A DNA stretch of 6,654 nt, taken from positions 1 through 6,654 of the forward strand of contig JAKISR010000079.1 of assembly GCA_021648465.1 (NCBI GenBank). The letters run 5' to 3'. Shown here one piece after another: positions 1 through 6,475 of the stretch. The first letter of the stretch is position 1; each line of letters starts with the position of its first letter. The notes below the pieces were generated by a model. That model searched no databases. It saw nothing but the letters and a program-made list of their open reading frames with translations, and was not told the origin of the DNA. The position numbers were made by a program, and so were the translations under genes. The stretch comes from Sulfurimonas sp. (lineage in GTDB: Bacteria; Campylobacterota; Campylobacteria; Campylobacterales; Sulfurimonadaceae).

Positions 1-448
1 CATTTTTAAGATTTATAAAAAAAGTATCAAGTAGTTTGTAAAACGCCTCTTTTACCTCATTTCTATAAAGTGACGCTTTGTAGGTGTTTCGTACATCAAA
101 CTCAGCACTAGCATAGATGTCTCCACCATCATAAACATCATTTGCTTTTAAAATACTAACACCCCATTTTTTTTGCCAAAGTGAATTTTCCAAAGAGTAA
201 GCACCTCTATCACCAATGGGACCAGGGTGAAAAATGTAAGTTGGATAGTTTTCATAGATATAGTGGGGGATATAATCCTTTAAAAAAGGGCATAAAATAA
301 GCTCTGGAGAAAACTTTTTTATCTCTTCATCTCGTGTTATACTTTTTGCATAAACTACATCCACCTCATAAGCTCTATCTTTTAAATAGGTATAGAGTTG
401 TTGAGATATGGAGTTGAAGCTTGTTATTAAAAGTGTTGTTTTTAGCAT
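1..448 (-). CDS. hypX: HypX/HoxX hydrogenase maturation protein, N-terminal part (runs off left edge)
   Basis: HypX (HoxX) makes the CO ligand of the Fe(CN)2CO centre of [NiFe]-hydrogenases from the formyl group of N10-formyl-tetrahydrofolate, through a formyl-CoA intermediate, and matters mainly when oxygen is present. It is a cytoplasmic two-domain enzyme: an N-terminal formyltransferase-like domain and a C-terminal enoyl-CoA-hydratase-like domain. Only the first 149 codons are in the window, all from the formyltransferase-like part. Visible family signatures are the start MLKTTLLITSFNSISQQLY, the ELILCPFLKDYIP stretch (residues 49-61), FHPGPIGDRG (73-82), the DGGDIYA segment (107-113) and SLYRNEV (126-132). 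The ATG at 448-446 is the furthest upstream start possible because TAA lies directly before it. That TAAATG junction and the weak ribosome site suggest the gene was once translationally coupled to an upstream gene. The second domain lies outside the window, so integrity is not tested. Confidence 0.88.
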   Translation of the reverse strand, partial: MLKTTLLITSFNSISQQLYTYLKDRAYEVDVVYAKSITRDEEIKKFSPELILCPFLKDYIPHYIYENYPTYIFHPGPIGDRGAYSLENSLWQKKWGVSILKANDVYDGGDIYASAEFDVRNTYKASLYRNEVKEAFYKLLDTFFINLKN

Positions 449-502
449 TTAGTTATCTTTCATAAATAATGCATCTATTTTAAATTCTTGTTGCCATTGG
501 TT
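449..502 (-). pseudogene. possible 3' tail of a lost gene upstream of hypX
   Basis: A short open frame reads NQWQQEFKIDALFMKDN and stops with TAA directly against the ATG of hypX. A stop abutting a start is typical of tightly packed operons, so this may be the end of the gene that originally preceded hypX. It is closed upstream by TGA at 505-503, about where similarity to an unrelated protein fragment begins. I cannot assign a family from 17 residues, and a chance open frame is quite possible. Confidence 0.25.
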
Positions 503-588
503 TCAATCACTTCATAAATTAAAGCTTTGAGCCAATTAGGCTGAGAAGCTGCAAACTCTTTTAAATATTCTTTTGCGTTGGCTTTCAT
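475..588 (-). pseudogene. 37-codon fragment resembling the N-terminus of an AAA-type ATPase
   Basis: The frame starts at ATG 588-586 and ends at TAG 477-475, giving 37 residues. Residues 7-32 (EYLKEFAASQPNWLKALIYE and the next six) look like genuine protein. A Trp-centred helix followed by an E-V-I-x-T segment is what I associate with the extreme N-terminus of large ATPases in defence-like loci; this is pattern memory, not a search result. The last residues (NKNLK) look like out-of-frame read-through at a junction near 495-505. A purine-rich stretch (AGGAAAGAGGA) lies about 13 nt upstream of the ATG, further than usual. The fragment has the same orientation as the DUF262 gene 85 bp upstream, so both may be relics of one defence cluster. 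It overlaps the possible 3' tail of the lost gene in another frame. Confidence 0.35.
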
Positions 589-672
589 AGCTATATAGAT
601 TCCTCTTTCCTAGACATAACTGTTGATTTTACAGACAGAGTTTACCTATTCTTAGCAAGGTTTTATTGCTCA

Positions 673-2247
673 TTAACTGTATTGTATTTTCCAAATACCA
701 CAAGCAATATTTGCTAATTTAGACTGACGTTGTTTTAGTGTATTTATACTCCACTCAAAAACATCTATTGTATTAGTAATGGCATACTTACTTTCTGCAT
801 AGACTAATTTTTTTTCTTCAAAAAGTTTATCTGCAATATCTCTATTTTTATTAGATTCCAATAAAGTTAAATTACCAATTTTATATACATTTCTAATATG
901 CTCATCTTCAGAAAATATCTTTTCCCAATCTTCTGTTAAATTTTCAGGCAAAATATGTTCTATTGTTCCTGCATCATTTAAATAATCGTACTTGTTGCCA
1001 TTTTCTATTTGCCCTTCAAGTTTATAAAGTGTATATCTTGCTTGCTTTTTATGATTGTTATTATTTGTATTAAAAGTTTTACCTTCAAAAGAGTTTTTAA
1101 AATCATCATCTGAAATATATAAATCCTTGATAGTATTTAAAATTGTAGTGACATTAATTGTGCTTTGATTTTCATAAACCTCAATAGCAGCTTTATTATA
1201 TATTTTATCCATAATATTTGTTTGATGTCTGCCGATAACACTATATCTATATGAAATAGTAACTATTGATTTTAAAAGTTTTTTAAAAGTTTGTGTATTT
1301 AAATATAAATATGAAATCATTAAAAGTGGCTTATGTTGAGTAACTCCAAAAAGTTTTAATGCATCTATTGACTCATATAACTCTTTGTCCTCCCTCCAAT
1401 ATTCATCATTTGGATTCCCTAATGCCATATAAATATATGCGGATTCTTCTAACTTATCTAATAAATTAAACACATCTTTATCTTCTCTGATAGTCTTTTT
1501 AATTGCTTTAAATAAGTAGCCTTTATTTATTAACTTTATTTGAGTATTTAAATAGTGTCTCAAAAAGACTGGAAAATTCTTTAGTCCAATAATATCAATA
1601 ATCTTTTTCCATTGTTTTTTCACTTGTTCTAAGTCAGAACTACTTTTTGCAACTAAGGAGAATAAATAGTTTTTTAATAAATCTGTTGAAGTAAGCTCAA
1701 CACCCCTAGAATTTAATGTTTCAAATACAGTATAAGCATTCAATTCATTTTCAACAGTAATTTGTATAAATAATAAATTTCTTCCTATTATATTTTTTAA
1801 GAATGAGGCTAATTCACTTCCATCTTTGAGGTTATAAAATAAACTATTTATTTTACCAACATAAAACTCATAAGCTTTCCAAAGTAGCTTTTCTGAATCT
1901 AATAATTTTTTAATATTTATTGGTTTATTGAAAGATAAAAGTCGTCTCTGATAAAAACTATCATTATTTTCATTTAAAAAAAGTTTACTAGAATAAGTAA
2001 GAGAAACTGAATCTTTATGTCCTATATAATCTTTCATTAATAGCTCAATTCTTTCATTGTTTTTTTCTAAATCTATCTCATTTTCAATTAGATCTTTTAA
2101 TTTTGATATAACTGCTAAACTAATTATGCTTAGTGTTGTAAACCTTTGTTGTCCATCTATAATTTTATAATTAGAATCACCACTGTTCAATAAAACTATT
2201 GATCCCATGTAGTGTGATTCTTGCAAAACTACACCCCCTGCCGTCAA
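673..2247 (-). CDS. GmrSD-like DUF262/DUF1524 restriction protein lacking its N-terminus (probable pseudogene)
   Basis: The DUF262 domain is a ParB/Srx-like NTPase fold that drives modification-dependent (type IV) restriction, and DUF1524 is an HNH-type nuclease; together they cut phage DNA with modified cytosines in the GmrSD family. Seen here: IIDGQQRFTTLS (residues 29-40), the core DUF262 motif; VFETLNSRGVELTSTDLLK (174-192); a long helical middle; then the nuclease motif TIEHILPEN (428-436, with His431) and IGNLTLLESNKN (457-468). Intact relatives carry several dozen residues before DGQQR, including an aromatic IPxYQRxYxW-type motif. Here only about 30 residues precede it, and the earliest start is TTG at 2247-2245 inside a palindrome, with GGAGAG directly against it. 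The next in-frame ATG (2208) has no visible ribosome site. The rest of the frame is open for 524 codons, so the damage is confined to the 5' end and looks recent. Restriction activity is unlikely without the lost motif. Confidence 0.85.
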   Translation of the reverse strand: MTAGGVVLQESHYMGSIVLLNSGDSNYKIIDGQQRFTTLSIISLAVISKLKDLIENEIDLEKNNERIELLMKDYIGHKDSVSLTYSSKLFLNENNDSFYQRRLLSFNKPINIKKLLDSEKLLWKAYEFYVGKINSLFYNLKDGSELASFLKNIIGRNLLFIQITVENELNAYTVFETLNSRGVELTSTDLLKNYLFSLVAKSSSDLEQVKKQWKKIIDIIGLKNFPVFLRHYLNTQIKLINKGYLFKAIKKTIREDKDVFNLLDKLEESAYIYMALGNPNDEYWREDKELYESIDALKLFGVTQHKPLLMISYLYLNTQTFKKLLKSIVTISYRYSVIGRHQTNIMDKIYNKAAIEVYENQSTINVTTILNTIKDLYISDDDFKNSFEGKTFNTNNNNHKKQARYTLYKLEGQIENGNKYDYLNDAGTIEHILPENLTEDWEKIFSEDEHIRNVYKIGNLTLLESNKNRDIADKLFEEKKLVYAESKYAITNTIDVFEWSINTLKQRQSKLANIACGIWKIQYS

Positions 2248-2303
2248 CTCTCCACTTTTAATAACCTTAGAAATGAGAAATTCAACGGCAGGGGTGTAGT
2301 TTT
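2225..2303. repeat. 79-bp imperfect palindrome (possible miniature element) at the broken 5' end of the DUF262 gene
   Basis: The left arm 2225-2247 and right arm 2281-2303 are 23-bp inverted copies. The outer AAAACTACACCCC and inner TGCCGT match; they differ by one C in the C-run and by two bases near the loop. The 33-bp loop (2248-2280) shows only weak further pairing. The arms are GC-rich compared with the surroundings. There is no long T-run, and the loop is too large for an ordinary terminator. It could be a miniature inverted-repeat element, or two ends of a larger element whose middle was lost. On the minus strand it is open in the frame that enters the DUF262 gene. Confidence 0.75.
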
Positions 2304-2350
2304 CAGCCTAAAAAATATTACTTTAAATCAAAAATTAAGGAAACATGTAT

Positions 2351-2356
2351 TATACT
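2351..2356 (+). promoter_or_regulatory. candidate -10 box of the cytochrome c peroxidase promoter
   Basis: TATACT lies about 65 bp upstream of the likely start codon. No good -35 is visible at the right spacing, which is common in Campylobacterota, where the -35 is weak and replaced by periodic T-rich DNA. A start of transcription near 2363 would place the Fur box across the first transcribed bases. Confidence 0.4.
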
Positions 2357-2367
2357 TCTTTAATATT

Positions 2368-2386
2368 AATAATGATTATCATTAGC
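2368..2386 (+). promoter_or_regulatory. Fur box upstream of the cytochrome c peroxidase gene
   Basis: The 19-mer AATAATGATTATCATTAGC matches 16 of 19 positions of the classical Fur consensus GATAATGATAATCATTATC. Its core TAATGAT-T-ATCATTA (2370-2384) is a perfect 7-1-7 palindrome. It sits just downstream of the candidate -10 and about 35 bp before the start codon, a position suited to iron-dependent repression. A PerR-type regulator, also present in Campylobacterota and able to bind similar sites, is an alternative. Confidence 0.72.
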
Positions 2387-2403
2387 ATATAGCAAATTTA
2401 ATT

Positions 2404-2408
2404 AAGGA
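2404..2408 (+). promoter_or_regulatory. ribosome binding site of the cytochrome c peroxidase gene
   Basis: AAGGA ends directly against the upstream ATG (2409), leaving no spacing. It lies 12 nt before the second ATG (2421), which begins a typical MKTITLAIIG signal peptide. The longer spacing is more workable, so I place the start at 2421. Confidence 0.5.
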
Positions 2409-2420
2409 ATGCAAAGCAAA

Positions 2421-3563
2421 ATGAAAACGATAACTTTGGCAATTATAGGAGTATCACTATTTTTTTTAGGGTGTAGTGATTCAGATGGTTTAAGTGAAAA
2501 TCAAACTATTGATACAAAAATGAAATTAGGTAAGGCTCTATATGAAGATACTTCATTATCTAAAAATAGAACGATGTCTTGTGCAACCTGTCATCACGAA
2601 GAGAGTGCTTTTGTAGATGAGCGAGAGAGCGATATCTTCCATATGGCAGCAAAAAGTGCTGATGACAATTTCATAGGTGATAGAAATGTGCCTACTGCGT
2701 CATATGCTTCTTTTACACCAGACTTTGGTACAGTGGAGGAAGATGGAGAGATTTTATTTGTAGGTGGTCAATTTCTAGACGGTAGATCCAAAAACCTCAA
2801 AGAACAAGCTAAATTACCATTCTTAAATCCTATAGAGATGCAAATGGAGAGTATAGAAGAAGTAATACATAGGGTTAGGGAAAATGATGATTATATCGAG
2901 GCACTTAAGACTTTATATTCTGAAAATATTTTTGATGATTATAATAAAACATTCGATGCTATCGCTGATGCTATCGCAACATTTGAAAAAAGTGATATAT
3001 TTTCACCGTTTGATTCTAAATTTGATAGACATTTAGCAGGAACTTACATTTTAACTGCTCAAGAGAAAAGAGGAATGGATCTTTTTGAAGATGAGAAACG
3101 TGCTAATTGTATTGCATGCCATCCTGTTTTGAAAGAAGATGATACAGCAGGTCTTTTTACTGATTTTACCTATGATAATATCGGTGTACCAATCAATAAA
3201 GAACTAAGGTTGCTCAATGGTAAAGGAGAGAATTTTATTGATTTTGGACTTTTTGACAATCCTGATGTGAATGACAGTAATCTTAAGGGCGCATTTAGAG
3301 TAAGTACCTTAAGAAATATTGATGAAACAGGACCATATATGCACAATGGAATCTTCAAAGATCTAAAAACCGTTGTTCATTTTTATAATACAAGAGACGT
3401 GGAAGGTGCAATCAATCCTGAAACAGGTGAAGCTTGGGGAAAACCAGAAGTTAACACTACTGTAAATAGTGAAGAGCTAGGTGACTTGGGGCTTACCGAT
3501 CAAGAAGAAGACGATATCGTTGCATTTATGAAAACATTAACAGATAAAAGATACGAAAAGTAG
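2421..3563 (+). CDS. diheme cytochrome c peroxidase / MauG-family lipoprotein
   Basis: Periplasmic diheme peroxidase family protein: classical members reduce H2O2 to water with electrons from small cytochromes c, and MauG-like members oxidise protein or other substrates. Numbering is from the alternative ATG at 2409. The signal peptide MKTITLAIIGVSLFFLGC ends in Cys22 with an imperfect lipobox (FLGC), so it is probably lipid-anchored. Heme 1 binds at CATCH (58-62) and heme 2 at CIACH (234-238). FLDGR (122-126), Gln133 and Glu143 in NPIEM align with the active-site loop of the family (Gln104/Glu114 of bacterial peroxidases, Gln103/Glu113 of MauG). TLRNIDETGPYMHNG (300-314) is the conserved C-terminal heme loop. 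The position normally held by the inter-heme Trp is Leu123. Length (380 residues) is on the long, MauG-like side, but no methylamine dehydrogenase genes are nearby. The gene stands alone behind a Fur box. The true substrate cannot be decided from sequence. Confidence 0.9.
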   Translation: MKTITLAIIGVSLFFLGCSDSDGLSENQTIDTKMKLGKALYEDTSLSKNRTMSCATCHHEESAFVDERESDIFHMAAKSADDNFIGDRNVPTASYASFTPDFGTVEEDGEILFVGGQFLDGRSKNLKEQAKLPFLNPIEMQMESIEEVIHRVRENDDYIEALKTLYSENIFDDYNKTFDAIADAIATFEKSDIFSPFDSKFDRHLAGTYILTAQEKRGMDLFEDEKRANCIACHPVLKEDDTAGLFTDFTYDNIGVPINKELRLLNGKGENFIDFGLFDNPDVNDSNLKGAFRVSTLRNIDETGPYMHNGIFKDLKTVVHFYNTRDVEGAINPETGEAWGKPEVNTTVNSEELGDLGLTDQEEDDIVAFMKTLTDKRYEK

Positions 3564-3611
3564 TCGTAGCCCTTTGCTGTTAACGAAAATATTTGAGAGT
3601 GTAACTCCAAC

Positions 3612-3679
3612 TGTGTAAACCCCAAAAATGAAATCTATTTGATATAGTAATCAAAGATTGTTTATGAAGGATTTACACA
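3612..3679. repeat. short inverted repeat (TGTGTAAAyCC) in the spacer after the peroxidase gene
   Basis: TGTGTAAACCC at 3612-3622 and GGATTTACACA at 3669-3679 are inverted copies with one mismatch over 11 bp, separated by 46 bp. GTGTAAA is reminiscent of the ends of IS256-family elements, so this could be a scar of one, but no transposase coding remains. Apart from this repeat the spacer 3564-3733 shows no convincing gene, and I see no clear terminator for the peroxidase gene. Confidence 0.35.
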
Positions 3680-3733
3680 TGAGTTGACTTAAAGTGTTAG
3701 CTTGTTATATGTTATTTGGACTAAAAATCATTT

Positions 3734-4063
3734 TTATTGACCCATTAATGTACTAAATATGGCACTGATATTAATGTCAAGAGTAGATGTTTGCTCCTCA
3801 TGGATTGCAGTTAGCATTACAGTACTTGTGCCATTGGGCACGGTAAGGGTAATTATAAAATCACCATTACTTTGCACTGTGCCTGTAGTCAAGCCAGATG
3901 TAAGAGCCGTCGCATTAGGGATATTACCAGTGATTGTGATAGCAATATTTTTAACGGCTGGAGCGATAATATCTCCTAGAGGAAGGGTAACGACTTCTCT
4001 TATAAACGGTACTTGTTGTTTTTGTTGAAAATTGACCCACTTTTTTGATGAAAAGTGACCCAC
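3734..4063 (-). pseudogene. C-terminal remnant of a surface/secreted protein fused to an IS21 end
   Basis: The frame begins with GTG at 4063-4061 inside the IS21 inverted end. Residues 1-10 (MGHFSSKKWV) are read from the insertion element, and TAG lies directly before the GTG. About 99 residues then come from the interrupted gene, ending ...SAIFSTLMGQ. The native part is rich in Thr, Ile, Val, Asn and Gly with alternating hydrophobic residues (VKNIAITITGNIP, NGDFIITLTVPNG, STVMLTAIHEE), which suggests a beta-sandwich, Ig- or carboxypeptidase-regulatory-like domain at the end of an exported protein; no exact family is recognisable. The 5' part is not on the other side of the IS21 element, so it has been lost or moved. 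The fusion lacks a signal peptide and a ribosome site and is probably not functional. Confidence 0.6.
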
Positions 4064-4065
4064 CT
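4032..4065 (+). repeat. IS21 left terminal inverted repeat
   Basis: The 34-bp end begins TTGACCCACTTTTTTGA and finishes TGACCCACCT, so it holds two copies of TGACCCAC. It matches the right end at 28 of 34 positions; nearly all differences lie in a 7-bp centre. Paired terminal subrepeats of this kind are where IS21 transposases bind. A small hairpin (CACTTTT/AAAAGTG, 4039-4057) lies within it. Confidence 0.85.
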
Positions 4066-4092
4066 AATGTAGGATAAAATCATAACACAATT

Positions 4093-4917
4093 TTATATAT
4101 TTTCACCTCCATCTTCAAGTTTCTTTTCCTTTGAACTCTTCTTTTTACCAAATAACTCTTTCATCCTATAGCTAGGACCATTTATTAAAAAGGGATAAGC
4201 ATGATGCAGTAATCTATCAAGTATTGCACTAGCTATAACTTCATCTCCAAATACATCTGCCCACTCCTCAAACGGTTTGTTTGACGTGATGATAGTTGAG
4301 CTTTTTTCATACCGTTTAGAGATGAGCCTAAAAAAGAGTGAAGCAGACTCTTTTTGAATATCAAGATAACCTATCTCATCAATTATTAATAATTCAATCC
4401 TTGAAGCTCTCTCAAGGTAATCAGCTAGTGTATTACTCTGTCTTGCAGCTATGAGCTCAGTTGTAAGTTCTTCTGCTGTTGTAAACTTTACTCTTCGTCT
4501 TTGCTTTGTTGCTTCAAGACCTATAGCAATTGCCAAGTGTGTTTTACCAACACCTGGAGCGCCTACGAAAAGTATATTTTTAGCATTGTCTAAAAAACTT
4601 AATGTTGATAACTCTTTTAAAAGTTTCTCATCGATGTTAGGCTGAAAGGAGAAGTCAAACATATCCATAGTAGCAACATAAGGAAATCCTGCTTTTTTAA
4701 TCTTAGCATTAACACTTCTGTCAACTCTATCTATAATCTGTTGCTGTAACAGTTTATAGAGATACTCTTGATATGATATTTTTGTTTTAGTAGCATCCAT
4801 CGCCATATTCTCATAATTATCTGATACTGATGATAATGTGAGGAGTTTACAATAACTCTCAATATTGGCACTCATTGATCCATGTTCTAACTGTATTGGT
4901 CCTGTTTTTCTCATCAT
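4093..4917 (-). CDS. istB: IS21 helper ATPase IstB
   Basis: IstB is the AAA+ ATPase of IS21 transposition, related to DnaC; it assembles on DNA, bends it and recruits and stimulates the IstA transposase for target choice. The 274-residue product has an N-terminal helical part (1-110) with the family-typical YxxYLYKLLxQ stretch, Walker A GAPGVGKT (119-126), Walker B LLIIDEIG (176-183), a sensor segment STIITSNKPFEEW (197-209) and a late ILDRLLHHAYP (222-232). Length is normal to slightly long (about 250 is usual), with a lysine-rich tail. Its ATG (4917-4915) overlaps the istA stop in ATGA, so translation is coupled to istA. A second ATG follows directly. Nothing appears broken. Confidence 0.93.
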   Translation of the reverse strand: MMRKTGPIQLEHGSMSANIESYCKLLTLSSVSDNYENMAMDATKTKISYQEYLYKLLQQQIIDRVDRSVNAKIKKAGFPYVATMDMFDFSFQPNIDEKLLKELSTLSFLDNAKNILFVGAPGVGKTHLAIAIGLEATKQRRRVKFTTAEELTTELIAARQSNTLADYLERASRIELLIIDEIGYLDIQKESASLFFRLISKRYEKSSTIITSNKPFEEWADVFGDEVIASAILDRLLHHAYPFLINGPSYRMKELFGKKKSSKEKKLEDGGENI

Positions 4918-6413
4918 AGTTTATAATCCTGTAAATTTCTTTTAACATCCCCCTTAGGAAGATTAACATTAAAGAGATGTATCTCATTCTCTTTTACTTT
5001 AGCTTGTTGTGTGATATATCCTTTAATAATGGTGGCATTAAAAAGATTGAGTGTAAAACACTCCTCCATCGCTACGATACAATCTTCATCAGAGTAGTAC
5101 TCAAATAAATTTGCTATCTTATGCAGATGACTCGCTGGATTTATTCTTTTTTGCACTTTTACATTCTGGATGAAATTGTTAAGGTTTGTATAGGCTGTAA
5201 ACCTTGTACTAAGTCTTGATACAGATACAGCAATTGAATCAAACTGTTCAGTTCTATATCCTTTGAAATGCTCTTTATTGAGAATCACTGCACCTTTGAG
5301 CAAAGAGATACTGTGTGATGCAATCAATTTATTTCTTGATGAAAATATTTGTAGTGTTGTACTGTAGAGTATTTTTAACCACACCTCTTTAGATGCAAAG
5401 TAGTGTGGAACTGAGTATTTATTACTTTTATAGGAGATGAGGCAATCAAGAGTTACTTTTCTAAACTCCTCTTTGAAGCCTACATATCTTCTTATTTCAC
5501 CAGTTTGCTGGTCTATGGGTAGTGGATTTAGAGATAACAACTCTTTTTGCTCAAACATAATTTTAGTAATCTCTTTGGTAGTGCCGTGTAGCAGTAGATT
5601 TGTGTCATCTTGAAACTTTTGCAATCTTTGTCTGAGGTCATCGAAATCCCTAAACTCATTACCCATAATAAAGTGATTTTCAAGATAATCAAATGGTTTT
5701 TCAACCTTACCTTTACTCCAAGGATGCCCAGGAATACTCCTTGTTGGTTTAACACCATAGAATCCACAGAAGTGCATAAAGCGTTTGTTCCATACAAGGT
5801 TGTCACGAGATGCATTATCTATAAATACTTTTGCATTATCAACTTGAATACGCTCACACACTCCACCAAAAAGATGATAGCTCTCTTCAAGTGCATTTAG
5901 TACATCACTTTGAGTGATGCTTAGTGTAACTCCAAAGAATTTATACCTACTGTACCCTAAGATTGTTTGGTGGATATATATTTTTATTAGTTCACCACTT
6001 ATTAAAACAGTGTAGTGTGCCCAATCAAACTGCATCTGTTCGCCTGGTGCAGTTTCATAAGATTTAAAAGCGTTTGGATTATTTCTTGAGAGTTCATTTG
6101 AAAGTGGTTTTAGTTCATTGCGTATATATGCATAAAGTGCATATTGGCTTCCTTGATACCCCTTAGATTCTATATCTTTGAGTATCCTAGATGCTTTTAG
6201 TTTTTTAGTCAAAAATGACTCTTTAATAAAACCTTCAAATGGCTCTACTTGCTCATTCACTTTAGTGACACCTTTATTATATTTAGGTGCTTCTTCACTA
6301 GCTAATGCTTTTTTTACAGTATTTCTACTGATACCTAAAAGCTCTGCTATTTTTCTCGTTCCTAGCTTTGGATTTCTAGCTCTAATATTTTTTATACTTA
6401 CCCAATCTTCCAT
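4914..6413 (-). CDS. istA: IS21 transposase IstA
   Basis: IstA is the DDE transposase of IS21; it binds the terminal subrepeats and performs strand cleavage and transfer with IstB. Numbering is from the GTG at 6422. An N-terminal helix-turn-helix lies at about 8-40 (GTRKIAELLGISRNTVKKAL, 21-40). The catalytic core carries Asp133 (QFDWAHY), Asp195 (QVDNAK) and Glu241 (SKGKVEKPFDYLENHF), with the 45-residue Asp-Glu spacing typical of IS21. A basic C-terminal region follows. I choose ATG 6413-6411 as the start because AGGAG (6422-6426 on this strand) is 8 nt upstream of it, whereas the in-frame GTG at 6422 directly overlaps that site. The gene ends TGA within the istB start. At about 500 residues it is full length for the family. 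Confidence 0.93.
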   Translation of the reverse strand: MEDWVSIKNIRARNPKLGTRKIAELLGISRNTVKKALASEEAPKYNKGVTKVNEQVEPFEGFIKESFLTKKLKASRILKDIESKGYQGSQYALYAYIRNELKPLSNELSRNNPNAFKSYETAPGEQMQFDWAHYTVLISGELIKIYIHQTILGYSRYKFFGVTLSITQSDVLNALEESYHLFGGVCERIQVDNAKVFIDNASRDNLVWNKRFMHFCGFYGVKPTRSIPGHPWSKGKVEKPFDYLENHFIMGNEFRDFDDLRQRLQKFQDDTNLLLHGTTKEITKIMFEQKELLSLNPLPIDQQTGEIRRYVGFKEEFRKVTLDCLISYKSNKYSVPHYFASKEVWLKILYSTTLQIFSSRNKLIASHSISLLKGAVILNKEHFKGYRTEQFDSIAVSVSRLSTRFTAYTNLNNFIQNVKVQKRINPASHLHKIANLFEYYSDEDCIVAMEECFTLNLFNATIIKGYITQQAKVKENEIHLFNVNLPKGDVKRNLQDYKL

Positions 6414-6475
6414 TCTTATCACTCCTCTTTCCTTCTATTATTTTTTATAACAGAAGTGTAGTTTATTTGCTACAG

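Noticed and set aside
2225..2303. Integron attC site suggested by ATTCAAC/GTTGAAT within the palindrome
   Set aside because: The conserved boxes face the wrong way: GTTGAAT would be at the inner end and its partner reads GTTGACG. No integrase or cassette array is present.
2345..2392. 15-codon hydrophobic frame (MYYTSLILIMIIISI) with AAGGA just upstream of its ATG
   Set aside because: It is made almost entirely of the AT-rich promoter and Fur-box sequence, and its composition explains the frame. There is no independent evidence of translation.
3170..3358. Minus-strand frame of 62 codons inside the peroxidase gene
   Set aside because: It is antisense to the conserved heme-loop coding sequence, with no family resemblance and no ribosome site.
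3737..3744. TTGACCCA near the stop of the surface-protein remnant, resembling a further IS21 end
   Set aside because: Only 8-10 bp agree, the second subrepeat is missing, and such a match is expected by chance fairly often in a window this size.
5528..5900. Frames on both strands inside istA
   Set aside because: They overlap the catalytic core of IstA, which explains the sequence; their composition is that of shadow frames.
6452..6466. CAGAAGTGTAGTTTA upstream of istA resembles the palindrome arm CAGGGGTGTAGTTTT
   Set aside because: 12 of 15 bases agree but there is no inverted partner and no GC-rich extension; probably coincidence.
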